A stretch of 64,000 bases of DNA from Paulinella micropora (lineage: Eukaryota > Cercozoa > Imbricatea > Euglyphida > Paulinellidae). Below are positions 1 through 8,667 of the stretch, one piece after another. The stretch is taken from positions 82,501 to 146,500 of the forward strand of contig WBZZ01000597.1 of the NCBI GenBank assembly GCA_019918135.1. Direction: 5' to 3'. Every line of letters begins with the position of its first letter. The stretch's first letter is position 1. The translations under genes were made by a program, and so were the position numbers. Below the pieces are notes generated by a model. The model was given only the letters and a program-made list of their open reading frames with translations, was not told the origin of the DNA and searched no databases.

Positions 1-125
1 AAAAATCAGATTTTCATAGAGATTTCTTCGCCTAGAAAGAGGAGGTAATGATTGGAGGTTATCCAGTTATACGTGTTTGTCGCAGAAATGATGACATAGA
101 AAGATATTATAAAAATAAAATGTAA
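1..125 (+). pseudogene. Remnant of left-end zinc-motif gene, copy A
   Basis: This stretch aligns with the 3' part of the gene at 20,891-21,121 in copy B (shared KSDFHRD, EVMIGG and ERYYKN stretches). It is cut by the window edge and looks broken. It shows that the window starts roughly 0.5 kb inside the left end of copy A. Confidence 0.6.
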
Positions 126-127
126 AA

Positions 128-165
128 TGATTTAAGAAATAAATATTATTACCTATATATATTAT
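128..165 (+). promoter_or_regulatory. Left-arm early-type promoter box, copy A
   Basis: An AT-rich block with AAATATTATTACCTATATA lies just upstream of the gene at 224. Nearly the same box stands upstream of the left-arm genes of copy B at 21,144-21,190 and 21,454-21,500. Recurrence directly before successive small genes suggests a promoter; no transcription data are available. Confidence 0.45.
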
Positions 166-223
166 CTATTATAAATAATAGATTATATGCGAATTAACAA
201 TCCTTCAACAAGCAGACAAGGAG

Positions 224-559
224 ATGAAAGAAATATATAACTCTCATTTTCCTGAAGCAAAAGCAGATGACTTATCTATTAAAATATTTACAAAACAAGA
301 AATGAATAATAGATATGTCAAAGCATACAAATTTTGGAAAATACAAGCCGAGATTATAAGAGATAAAGAAGAAAAAGATATGAAAGACTTATATAAATTA
401 AAAATATGTGCTATGGCCATTGAAAAATTGAATGAGAGAACTCCATTTAAAAAATATGTAAAATCAAACTCTGAATATTGGAAATTTCACAAAAAATATA
501 TTATTGTGGATATTGAAGAAACTCCTAACGGACTTCTATTAAGTGGAGCACCGAAATAA
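224..559 (+). CDS. Left-arm hypothetical protein with polymerase-like tail
   Basis: A 111-residue protein of unknown function. Residues 1-60 match the copy B protein at 21,193-21,465 (LYNLHFPEA and KAFKFW correspond to IYNSHFPEA and KAYKFW). Residues from about 73 to the end do not match that protein but resemble a segment of the element's own DNA polymerase between motifs Pol B and Pol C (SEYWKF...VDIEE...LLLSGAPK against EYWKF...TDIEKF...LITGIPR). It therefore looks like a fusion of the small left-arm protein with a duplicated polymerase piece. The first in-frame ATG is used; copy B starts a little further upstream. Confidence 0.6.
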   Translation: MKEIYNSHFPEAKADDLSIKIFTKQEMNNRYVKAYKFWKIQAEIIRDKEEKDMKDLYKLKICAMAIEKLNERTPFKKYVKSNSEYWKFHKKYIIVDIEETPNGLLLSGAPK

Positions 560-608
560 ATAATTAATTTCAATCTAAAGAGTAAAATTATATTACTTAT
601 AATATACA

Positions 609-800
609 ATGGGCAGACACAAGAAGTATCTCACACTTGAAGATAGACGAAAGGCAAACAATGATAAAGCGATGGCTTATTATAACAGAAATCGTGATGA
701 AATAAACAGAATGAGAAAAGAAAAACTTAAAGAAAGAAACAGGAAACTTGAAGAATATGAAAAAATAAAAGCAAAAGAAAAAGCAACAGAAAAAATGTAA
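609..800 (+). CDS. Small basic MGRHKKYL protein, copy A
   Basis: A 63-residue, highly charged protein rich in Lys, Arg and Glu, probably one long helix. It is conserved in copy B at 21,532-21,708 (MGRHKKYLT...DEIN...KERNRKL), which supports real coding despite its size. It lies between the previous small gene and the polymerase on the same strand, with an AT-rich ATTACTTATA box before its ATG. A nucleic-acid-binding role is plausible from charge alone; no family is recognised. Confidence 0.6.
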   Translation: MGRHKKYLTLEDRRKANNDKAMAYYNRNRDEINRMRKEKLKERNRKLEEYEKIKAKEKATEKM

Positions 801-905
801 AACTATTTTTCATCTAAAGATAAGCATATATATTGATATATATATTGGCAAAACAATTTAATTATTTTCAATATTTTTATATTCCTGCTAATATAAAAGT
901 AAAAT

Positions 906-3841
906 ATGCCACCACCATTACCACCTAGACCAACAAAAGAAAATGTAGAACTAGCGAAGGTAAGGGCGAACTTACGCGAAACAAAGACACGAGAGGCGGG
1001 ACGACGAGAGGTAAAACTCGTTGAACTAAGACCAATACGAAACATAGGTATAAACGGCTTTTCATACCCCTTAAGAAATCTTGACATTAACTTTTATGAT
1101 ATGGATGCGATTGAACTAACAATTATGAGAGCAGTAAGAGATGTTAAAACCAGAGGTATGACAAACGAAGCAAGTATTCATATTAAGTTTGGTTATATAA
1201 CGGATGTTGATGACAGCCAAAATAGTTTATTTTACAAATGGAAAACTTTCAATTCCGTTAAGTTGAAAGATATAGACGACCTATTTCGTGATATATATCT
1301 ATACAACGAACAAAATCTTGAAGCCAGTGCTCACGGATATGAACGAATTATCCAATACATAAATATTCAAATTGTCCAAGAAGACGGAGGCGGATGCAAT
1401 TCTTCAGGAAATGATTTGAAAATAAAACAGATGAAGGAATTCATATTGATCCAAGGAGTAAGGATAATAATTGTTTCTTCTATGTTGTCAAGAATATATT
1501 AAACCTTCCTTTGAAGGGTAAATCAAAACTTAATAAAAAAGTATGTAATGATATTAGAAAAGAATTTAAACTTGAAACTAATTCTTACATACCTTTATCG
1601 GTTGGTTTTGAAATATTAAAAAAATATTGTATTGAAGGTAAGTATTTTGAAATAACTGATGCGACAACGAAACAGACTTTCAAAAACTTTGAAGACCCTT
1701 TAATTACTGCGGATGTGCTTTGTTATCTTCTTAAAGGACATTAAATAAGTTTTATAAAAAGAAACAAAAATAAGTGCCCCAATTGTCTGAGGGAATATTT
1801 CAATAATCACACTTGCAATAATAAAAGGATTACATATGCGAAGGCTAAACTTAGAGAAAAAGAAAAACAAGTAAGGTCTTTATTAACTAGATTTGATGAA
1901 ATGAATTATAACAATCAAGATGAGGTTTTTCATTATGACCTTGAGACTTTTACAAACCTATACGAATTGCACACCCCATACATAGCGGGCTATACAATTG
2001 CAGATATTGGTTTTAAATATGTCGCTGGCGATGATTGTATTCCCAAACTTCTTGATATAATTTTTAAATTCGCTGAAGATTTAGCAAAAAGAAAACCAAA
2101 AGCAAAATTATATGTTAATGCCTTTAATGGTTCAAAGTTTGACCACTACTTCCTTCAAAAAGAATTTATCAAAAGAAAAATTAAAGACACTCCATTGATT
2201 AATAATGGCGCCATTATCTCAATGGAATACAAAAACATAAAATTCTGGGATATGTGCAAGCACACTGAAGGAAGTCTTAAAAAGAACCTTGAAACATTGG
2301 GCTGTAATGTTTCAAAAGGAGACTTTGACCATAGTAAAGCGAAACGATGGGAAGAAATGGATGAAGAAACCAAAAAAGAATGTTTAGAATATTTACAGAA
2401 AGATGTTATGGTGCTTAAGGAACTCCACGACACACTAAATAGACAAACATACGAAGAGCACAAAACAAACTTAACCGCTTTTATCTCTACTTCGTCTCTT
2501 ACATTCAATTTATGGAAAAAGAGGATAGATGGAAAATACATCATTCAATTACCTACCATAAAACAAGAAAGAGACTTTAGAAAGGCTGTGTATGGTGCTA
2601 GAACTTATCCAAGCAAAAGGAGGTTTATCTCAGAGCAATACCAAAAATACTTAAGTGGCGAAATTAAGTTTGATGAGATTGTAGATTATCTTATTGATGC
2701 GGATGTCGTCTCACTTTATCCAACCGCAATGCTTGAATTATTTATGACTGGTGAAATAAAAGAGTGCGAAGGAGAAATGAAGGGGAAACTTGGTATATAT
2801 AATGTTGATTACATATCACCAAAAAACCTTTTACACCCGCGAGTGCCATTCCGCGATAGCAAAGGATGCTTAAAGTGGGAACTAAAAGATATGAAAGACC
2901 AATGGCTCACGAGTGTTGATATTGAAGATATGTTAGAACTTGGATACGAAGTTAAAATTAATCGCGGATACTACACTGAAGAAGCAGAACCAGTATTCAA
3001 AGAATATGTCTCAGAGTTATTCAAGAAAAAAGAAAACTCAAAGAAAGGCACACCGCAATATCTACTCGCCAAGTTGTTTATGAATGCTTTATACGGAAAG
3101 ACAATCCAAAGACCAATTAACTCTGTGAGTAAATACATAACAAAAAATCACGAGTATTGGAAATTTTGGGCGAAGAATGTTATAACCGATATTGAAAAGT
3201 TTGACGAAGCAAACGGAGAATTATGGCTAATCACTGGTATTCCTAGAGACGAGAAAGAAAAGGAAGAAAAAATTACGAAACCCACACATTATGGAGCCTT
3301 TATATTAGCATACAGCAGGCGAATTATGTATAAGTATATGACCGAGGCTAACCCAGACAATACCACAGACAAAGATTATTATTATACAGACACGGACAGC
3401 ATTCAATCACATGTGCGACAAATTGAAAAAATAAAAAGTTTTAGAGATGTTTCAATAGGAGGGATGAATGATGATTTGGGCGATGGTAAGATAATAAGGG
3501 GTATATGGGTAGCACCAAAATTGTATATGTTGGAGTATGTTAAGAAAGGCGATGAGCAAGGCAAGACACATTTCCACTTTAGAGGAAAAGGATTGGACTT
3601 GAAGAAATTAAATCCTGCTTCATATGAACTAATGGACAAGGGCGAAAGCCTGACAAACACAAGAGACTTCATAATGAAGAAGATACACACGAGCAGAAAC
3701 AGCAAACAGCAACACATTGAACACTTTAGCATTCAACACCAAAAGAATGTTGTAAAAGTTGTAAATAAGACGAGATGGTGCGGACGAGATTTCTATACTG
3801 ATAATGATAGCATTCCGCGAGGATACCATATAAGGACATAA
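906..3841 (+). pseudogene. Protein-primed family B DNA polymerase, copy A (broken)
   Basis: Counterpart of the 1,028-residue polymerase at 21,853-24,939. The N-terminal region (MPPPLPPRPTKENVELAKV), the exonuclease motifs (HYDLETF, NAFNGSKFDHY, YLQKDVMVL) and the polymerase motifs (DADVVSLYPTAM, KLFMNALYGK, YYTDTDS) are recognisable. In the family this enzyme replicates the linear genome from a terminal-protein primer, combining 3'-5' exonuclease, polymerase and strand displacement. The gene is broken, with about two or three breaks, all in the N-terminal third; the exonuclease and polymerase core lies in one long open stretch. Confidence 0.85.
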
Positions 3842-3908
3842 AAGAATTAATTATTAAAAAAAAAATTATTTTTTTCCATAAAAAATTTTCGTCAGTCTAT
3901 ATACACCA

Positions 3909-4199
3909 ATGACCGCCCTCACCAGACTATGCGAGAAGTTTGAGAAACTCTCTATTGAAAATAAAAAAGAAACGTTTTCTCTTACAGATGTTAAAAAGAT
4001 AATTACTGACGAAATCCAAATGATTGAAAAGGCACGGGCGGGCAAGCCAACCGATGTTTTTCCATTTGGTAAGTATAAAGGTAAGAAAATTCAAGATATA
4101 GCGGTTATTGATAAGCCATACCTTGAATGGGTTATGAAACAGCCTTGGTTTGATAAATTCACCGACATTAAAAGTGAAGTAAAAAAATATTTACAATAA
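3909..4199 (+). CDS. FGKYK-domain protein 1, copy A
   Basis: A 96-residue protein with an N-terminal helical segment (TRLCEKFEKLSIENKKETF) and a C-terminal domain carrying PFGKYKGKKIQDIA and KPYLEWVMKQPWF. The FGKYKGK...YLEW pattern is that of the ExoX-like C-terminal / DUF3820 family, a small module attached to nucleases or encoded alone in phages and giant viruses. Its biochemical role is not settled. It follows the polymerase on the same strand; a TCTATATA-type box stands about 10 bases before the ATG, as in copy B. Confidence 0.6.
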   Translation: MTALTRLCEKFEKLSIENKKETFSLTDVKKIITDEIQMIEKARAGKPTDVFPFGKYKGKKIQDIAVIDKPYLEWVMKQPWFDKFTDIKSEVKKYLQ

Positions 4200-4227
4200 A
4201 AAATAAAATTTTGCTATACATATATCA

Positions 4228-4650
4228 ATGACAGACCTGAGCACCAAGCAGGACTACTTGAATGAAATTGAAAAATGGAACCTTGACAGCGAAGTTAAGA
4301 AACCCACTATTAAATGGACTAAACCCGACATTGTTTCTTTTTATGAACAATATAAACCAAGGGATGATAATGTTAAAGTAGTTATACCCTTAGAAGACAC
4401 ATTGACGAAAATGATGGAGGAAGAAAGCACTCCTTTTACGACTGCCGATTTGAAAGAAACGGGGATTACTGAAATAAAGGCTAATGTCGGCGAAGAAATA
4501 GCACAAAGTGAAACCGATATTTTTCTTCAATATGGTAAGTATAAAAAAATGAAAATTGAAGATGTCGCTAAGATTGACAAACCATACCTTGAATATTTAA
4601 TTCAACAACCTTATTTTAATAACAAAGATGCGGTAAAAAAATATTTATAA
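4228..4650 (+). CDS. FGKYK-domain protein 2, copy A
   Basis: A 140-residue protein. Residues 1-50 (MTDLSTKQDYLNEIEKWNL) form a charged helical part; the C-terminus is a second FGKYK-type domain (LQYGKYKKMKIEDVA...KPYLEYLIQQPYF). It lies 28 bases after the first FGKYK gene, with its own TATACATATATC box before the ATG. In copy B the same two N-terminal parts sit in one reading frame (25,017-25,796), so the pair probably arose by duplication and works together, perhaps beside the polymerase. Confidence 0.6.
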   Translation: MTDLSTKQDYLNEIEKWNLDSEVKKPTIKWTKPDIVSFYEQYKPRDDNVKVVIPLEDTLTKMMEEESTPFTTADLKETGITEIKANVGEEIAQSETDIFLQYGKYKKMKIEDVAKIDKPYLEYLIQQPYFNNKDAVKKYL

Positions 4651-4675
4651 TTGATATTCGTAAATCCACACTCCA

Positions 4676-4695
4676 ATCTCAAACTTGTTTGAGAT
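4676..4695. repeat. 20-bp ATCTC...GAGAT palindrome, copy A
   Basis: ATCTCAAACTTGTTTGAGAT: a 9-bp inverted repeat around TT, in the gap between convergent genes. The same element, reverse complemented, occurs in element C at 53,174-53,193, and relatives with the same ends occur at 10,413, 34,088 and 52,936. It sits inside a larger stem formed by CGTAAA (from 4,659) and TTTACG. Confidence 0.7.
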
Positions 4696-4767
4696 ACCCC
4701 GCTCCCGTGTGTTTTACGAACATCGCCTCCCGTTTATTTTTTTTTATTATTTACTTCACTTTTAAAC

Positions 4768-4825
4768 GATGTTTATGAGCAAGCGAAAATGAGCGTAGCG
4801 AATGAAAGCGATGCTCATAAATATC
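4768..4825. repeat. Intergenic stem-loop with GAATGA core, copy A
   Basis: The stem GATGTTTATGAGCA pairs with TGCTCATAAATATC, and the loop carries AATGAGCGTAGCGAATGA. It lies exactly at the 3' end of the minus-strand gene 4,825-6,063 and faces the 3' end of the plus-strand gene ending at 4,650. The position fits a transcript-end structure. It belongs to the stem-loop family also seen at 8,608, 10,400, 10,880, 31,837, 47,074 and 53,164. Confidence 0.65.
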
Positions 4826-6063
4826 TATTGATCCTCAACGAAGTTAGCAATAATATTGATATTTCCTCCTCCACCAGCAGAGACAGACTTTTGCGTAAAA
4901 GTTAATACATCACTCGGTGATAGGTATATATCATAACTTCTAAGATTGATTTGTTGAGTTGATTGAGAATTTACATATAGTTTAAAAATTGTTGTTCCGT
5001 TTGCAATGGCACTCGCCTTTGTGTCAGTATCTACAATTGAATACTTAGAATCAACATCAGCAAAACCTGCTCCAGTTAGTGTTCCATTTAATACCATTCT
5101 GACAACATTCGACTTAGTATCTTCATTTGTAATACTTATCAAAGTGGGATAAACATTTGAATAATTTGCTAAATTAGCACCGCCAGCATCAAATGTTGCT
5201 TTGTTTCTTATACTAATAATAGGACTTTCAGTGGTGTTTGCTGCTTTACTTCCTTCCACTTCGTTTGTTATACTTGTGTTTATCGTATTCGTTCCTTCAA
5301 TGAATAAACTGGCACTCGCCGTTTTAAGAATTTGTATTCCAGTCTTTGCATCATTTCTCATGACTGCCGTAAAAGGTAATGTTGTATTTCGCAGGCTTAC
5401 CCCAGTATTAGCATTCGCATACTCAATCATGTGAACTAATTGAAATAATCCTGTTATTGGATTTTCAATTGAAAACTTAATAGCACCAAACCCAAGATAC
5501 TGAAATTGAATTTGAAATACATTTCCTTTGCTCCAGTCTAAGTTCGGCATAGCGAAATTCCCATCGCATGGGTCGTCCCAGTCTTCTTGGTCAATATAAA
5601 CTGCAACACCTCCTTTAAGATGCGCGATATTCATTCCTGCTTGATTTTTGTAAAAATAAAATCCATCAACGAGATCATTTCCTATTCCAATAAATGAATA
5701 GTAATATTTTGTATCATCCGTTGTCCATAGAGCAGTAAATCGGGCTAGAACACCCATTCCAGTTCTATATTTTATTCTCCTTTTACTTACTAATCCAGCA
5801 TCTGCCGTAGCATTAGCAGTTGTTTTCAATTCAGCCATATTATTCAAAAATGACACAGACGATTTTGTTTCTGTTTTTGTCCATATCCTAGTATTAATGG
5901 TATATGGAAAGATTTCTTGTAATACTGGTGTTAATTGACCTACTACTGCTTCGCCAAAAGCGGCTTTTGAATTATTTGTTTCAATATTACCATCATATCC
6001 AACACTGACATTTATAAATTCGCCGTCAGGATTTTGTGCGATTAAATTTCGCTGGTGAGACAT
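4825..6063 (-). CDS. Putative virion surface protein (MSHQRN family), copy A
   Basis: About 412 residues starting at MSHQRNLIAQNPDGEF; this start is chosen over an upstream one because copy B (25,891-27,126) begins exactly there. The middle part (YRTGMGVLARFTALW, GIGNDLVDGFYF, FQIQFQYLGFGAIKF...ENPITGLFQLVHMIEYAN) resembles beta-rich receptor-binding or particle-surface proteins found in marine phages and Polinton-like viruses; that resemblance is from memory of the pattern. It sits directly downstream of the major capsid gene on the same strand, which supports a structural role. A TCTATATA box precedes the start. Exact function unknown. Confidence 0.6.
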   Translation of the reverse strand: MSHQRNLIAQNPDGEFINVSVGYDGNIETNNSKAAFGEAVVGQLTPVLQEIFPYTINTRIWTKTETKSSVSFLNNMAELKTTANATADAGLVSKRRIKYRTGMGVLARFTALWTTDDTKYYYSFIGIGNDLVDGFYFYKNQAGMNIAHLKGGVAVYIDQEDWDDPCDGNFAMPNLDWSKGNVFQIQFQYLGFGAIKFSIENPITGLFQLVHMIEYANANTGVSLRNTTLPFTAVMRNDAKTGIQILKTASASLFIEGTNTINTSITNEVEGSKAANTTESPIISIRNKATFDAGGANLANYSNVYPTLISITNEDTKSNVVRMVLNGTLTGAGFADVDSKYSIVDTDTKASAIANGTTIFKLYVNSQSTQQINLRSYDIYLSPSDVLTFTQKSVSAGGGGNINIIANFVEDQ

Positions 6064-6111
6064 CTCTATATATAAACAAAAAAAATTAACTATCAAAAAT
6101 TAATAATTAAG

Positions 6112-6131
6112 TTGATAGCAAACTATCAACA
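6112..6131. terminator. Hairpin between capsid and surface-protein genes, copy A
   Basis: GTTGATAG and CTATCAAC form a perfect 8-bp stem around a 4-base loop, followed by a second small inverted repeat (GTCCC AA GGGAC, 6,137-6,148). It lies just 3' of the capsid gene. Copy B has a related but diverged pair at about 28,815-28,850. Likely a transcript-end signal. Confidence 0.4.
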
Positions 6132-6156
6132 ATTGTCCCAAGGGACTAATTACTTC

Positions 6157-7614
6157 TTAACTAATAGAAATTATATTTGCCTTAACCTGAACCTCCCGCT
6201 GAGTGATTGCTACACTTACATGCTGATGAGGATTATTCTGTGTAGTGCTAATGAACTCCCATCGTCGCTCGTTGGAAAGGTCAAGCCCACTAACTTCATT
6301 TTGGTCTTTGCTCCACAGCGGGCGGGTATTATCCCAAGTATCAACCCAGAACCAGTTGTATTGATACACATTTGAATTCATCAAAACAGAACCTTCAAGT
6401 TTAGGTTTCAAGCACATATAATCTTCAAAACTAGCGGGAAATATTTCAAATTCCTGAAGTCGTGCCCCGTCAAGTGTGGTGTGGAAACTGGTAGTCTTAG
6501 CGGTTGCTCTGTTATCAATATCATAAGCGGTATTCTTGTTTTCGGTGTTGTTAAAGAGTGTGTGATAAATTTTCTTCAACCTTTTACCATGCCCCCTATC
6601 AAAGCGGAGAATAATGTTTTGTGTAGTGGATTGAGCAATGGAATTTTTATAAACATAAGGATAATCAATATTAAAACTCATACCTTCAGCACTCGCCACC
6701 TTTTGTTGAATTGATTGAATGACATCGGGATTAGTCTCAACCGCAAGGAATAAGTTAAGACTAGAAACACTTACATTACCAGCGGCAGCAACAAGCACTC
6801 CTCCACCCGGTGACGAAGCATCGTTATTGTAATAATAAATTTTAGGGGTCTGTTGCCATACAATACGCATATTCAAAATCTCTGGAAACATAATAGTCTT
6901 ATCAAGAGCGAAAATGGTATTGTAAAGCATACCGAGATTAATCTTAACAGCGATAGAAGGCTCAGCAGAAGCAACCGCACCACTAGAGAAATACTTAGCC
7001 TCATTATATTCAACATTAACAAGGCTATAGGTTCCTACAGTGCCATCAGATAGAGCGGAATCGTCGTGGCGACGAGCATTTACACTAGGCACCTTGTAGT
7101 ATGTTTGAATTGCGTCTCTAACAGTATCGTAGGCTGCTGAAGTATCAATTGCTCGCCTTTCTGCTCTACTACCGATAACAATCTTTCCAGCATTACACTT
7201 TTGAAGCATACATCCCGCACCACTTCCATTATCGTGGTTTTCAAGTGTCAGAAAGTCCTTCATAGAAGTTTCGGCCTTCCAAACAATCTTTGTAAAATTA
7301 CCAACTTCATTTACATCGCACAGATAAACACCGCTACGGGTTTGAAGTTGAATTTGTCTAATAGGAGCCAGACAATCCATATAGCATTTGTTATAGTTCG
7401 CTGCAATTACTGGTGGGGCATAAGTAAAACTCAAGACAGAGCGGGCTAAGTTAAATGGCCTGCTGATAAGGTCAAAGTTGCTTTCTTGTCCTCCTGCGGT
7501 AGTGACGGTGATAGTTCCCGCACCTTCTCGCGGAGTTAGTTTATTCAAACGATAAGAAGCACTGATGTAGTCAGTTCTAGAAAAGTCTAGTTCGCCTCCG
7601 TGTTGAGTTGGCAT
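6157..7614 (-). CDS. Major capsid protein, copy A
   Basis: A 485-residue protein beginning MPTQHGGELDFSRTDYIS and ending in a beta-rich region (QREVQVKANIISIS). Length, position upstream of the surface-protein gene, and high similarity to the 496-residue protein of copy B at 27,233-28,723 identify it as the double-jelly-roll major capsid protein of Polinton-like viruses, which forms hexameric capsomers of an icosahedral shell. Conserved stretches include RPFNLARS, ALDKTIMFPEIL, FLAVETNPDVIQSIQQK, RFDRGHGKRLKKIYH and NWFWVDTWDNTRPLW. The gene reads through without a break. The fold is inferred from family and context, not shown directly. Confidence 0.75.
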   Translation of the reverse strand: MPTQHGGELDFSRTDYISASYRLNKLTPREGAGTITVTTAGGQESNFDLISRPFNLARSVLSFTYAPPVIAANYNKCYMDCLAPIRQIQLQTRSGVYLCDVNEVGNFTKIVWKAETSMKDFLTLENHDNGSGAGCMLQKCNAGKIVIGSRAERRAIDTSAAYDTVRDAIQTYYKVPSVNARRHDDSALSDGTVGTYSLVNVEYNEAKYFSSGAVASAEPSIAVKINLGMLYNTIFALDKTIMFPEILNMRIVWQQTPKIYYYNNDASSPGGGVLVAAAGNVSVSSLNLFLAVETNPDVIQSIQQKVASAEGMSFNIDYPYVYKNSIAQSTTQNIILRFDRGHGKRLKKIYHTLFNNTENKNTAYDIDNRATAKTTSFHTTLDGARLQEFEIFPASFEDYMCLKPKLEGSVLMNSNVYQYNWFWVDTWDNTRPLWSKDQNEVSGLDLSNERRWEFISTTQNNPHQHVSVAITQREVQVKANIISIS

Positions 7615-7701
7615 TTTGTTTTTGATTTTTAGGCAGTAGTGTAAGTTGATTAATACACAAATATATTCATAGAAAAAAATAATTAAATCAAAAATAATTA
7701 T
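7615..7701 (-). promoter_or_regulatory. Upstream region of the capsid gene, copy A
   Basis: An AT-rich leader of about 85 bases, almost identical to that of the copy B capsid gene (28,724-28,800), including CACAAATATATTCATAG (plus-strand sequence). The capsid gene body next to it has diverged far more, so the leader is probably a conserved late promoter. Confidence 0.45.
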
Positions 7702-8511
7702 TTATCTCTGTTTCAAAAGATTGAAGAATGATGTAAATAAATTAAAATAATTAGTCTCTCTGTAAATCAACAAAGTCATTACAATACCCAAACCATTAAG
7801 ATTTATAGCCTGATCGTTTTCGTCCGTCAAGTAAAACCTAAATACATTATTTGAACTGGAGGATAATTTCTTACCATACTCTGACCCACTTCCGTCGTAT
7901 ATAACGGCTCCAAATGGTATTTCGTTTGCAGTGTATATTTCTTGTATCACATGATTATCACCTTCCCCCACTAAGTCTGATTGAAGATACAGAGTTTTTT
8001 CTCCAGTTAGAATAATTACATTTGGTGATTTAATAAAATCATTTGCAAAGAAATATGTTGAGTTTCTATCAAACCCCATTACCTTGTGAATACGGGTATC
8101 ACTATCAAATATAAATCGCGGTTGAATACCTCCGTTATTTGAAACACTGAATGTTAATTTGCCATCTTCTGGTTCTATGTTGGTATTATTACTGGATACA
8201 ACATAAGTATAATTATTTGGGCTGTCTGCGGTTAGCACCTCCGACAACTTATTTTTTAGATTGTTCATTGTGTTTCCCTCAGGTATCGTAATTAAAGCCT
8301 CATACCCGTCTTCGCTAAGAGTAAAAGTATTGTATGGTGAAGCCACAGAGTAATACGACTTTGGAACATAGATATGAAGAATTTTACAATGTGTTGGATT
8401 GTCTAGCCCCTTCAAATTGACTTCGTGTGTAAAGTCGCTGTCTGTGCCTGTTATTCTGTTTTTACTATTTATGTAATAGATACCACTTGACCTGCCCCCT
8501 TTGTAGTCCAT
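7702..8511 (-). CDS. Minor capsid (penton-like) protein, copy A
   Basis: About 269 residues, start taken at MDYKGGRSSGIYYINS because the copy B protein (28,862-29,674) begins at the matching methionine. The opening YYINSKNRITGTDSDFTHEV, then IYVPKSYYSVASPYNTF, ITIPEGN, NVIILTGEKTLYLQSDLVG and the closing LTDENDQAINLNGLGIVMTLLI follow the pattern of the single-jelly-roll penton proteins of Polintons, virophages and Polinton-like viruses, which close the fivefold vertices. It lies between the protease and capsid genes in the same direction. Confidence 0.75.
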   Translation of the reverse strand: MDYKGGRSSGIYYINSKNRITGTDSDFTHEVNLKGLDNPTHCKILHIYVPKSYYSVASPYNTFTLSEDGYEALITIPEGNTMNNLKNKLSEVLTADSPNNYTYVVSSNNTNIEPEDGKLTFSVSNNGGIQPRFIFDSDTRIHKVMGFDRNSTYFFANDFIKSPNVIILTGEKTLYLQSDLVGEGDNHVIQEIYTANEIPFGAVIYDGSGSEYGKKLSSSSNNVFRFYLTDENDQAINLNGLGIVMTLLIYRETNYFNLFTSFFNLLKQR

Positions 8512-8607
8512 GATATTTAGAATTGCGCTCAATCTGACTTATCGTCAGATATCTCTCTTATTCTAAACATCGTTTTTTTCTTTTTCAAAAAAAATTAATC
8601 GGTTTTC

Positions 8608-8665
8608 GATGGTTATCAACAAACGAGAATGAGTGAAACGAATGAGAGTGTAGTTGATAACTATC
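8608..8665. repeat. Intergenic stem-loop with GAATGA core, copy A
   Basis: The stem GATGGTTATCAAC pairs with GTTGATAACTATC, and the loop carries AATGAGTGAAACGAATGA. It lies three bases past the stop of the minus-strand protease gene and upstream of the penton gene. The stem sequence differs from its relatives while the loop core is kept. Confidence 0.65.
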
Positions 8666-8667
8666 TT

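Noticed and set aside
224-800. Naming the host species
   Set aside because: Host scraps are too short; GC content and small introns fit many algae and protists.
803-1087. Minus-strand frame opposite the polymerase N-terminus
   Set aside because: It mirrors a conserved coding region on the plus strand and its translation has no independent features; an antisense shadow. The same holds for most frames opposite capsid, fibre and helicase genes.
4676-4695. CRISPR-like or phage attachment repeats
   Set aside because: The palindromes are scattered singly with no regular spacers; no array is present anywhere in the window.
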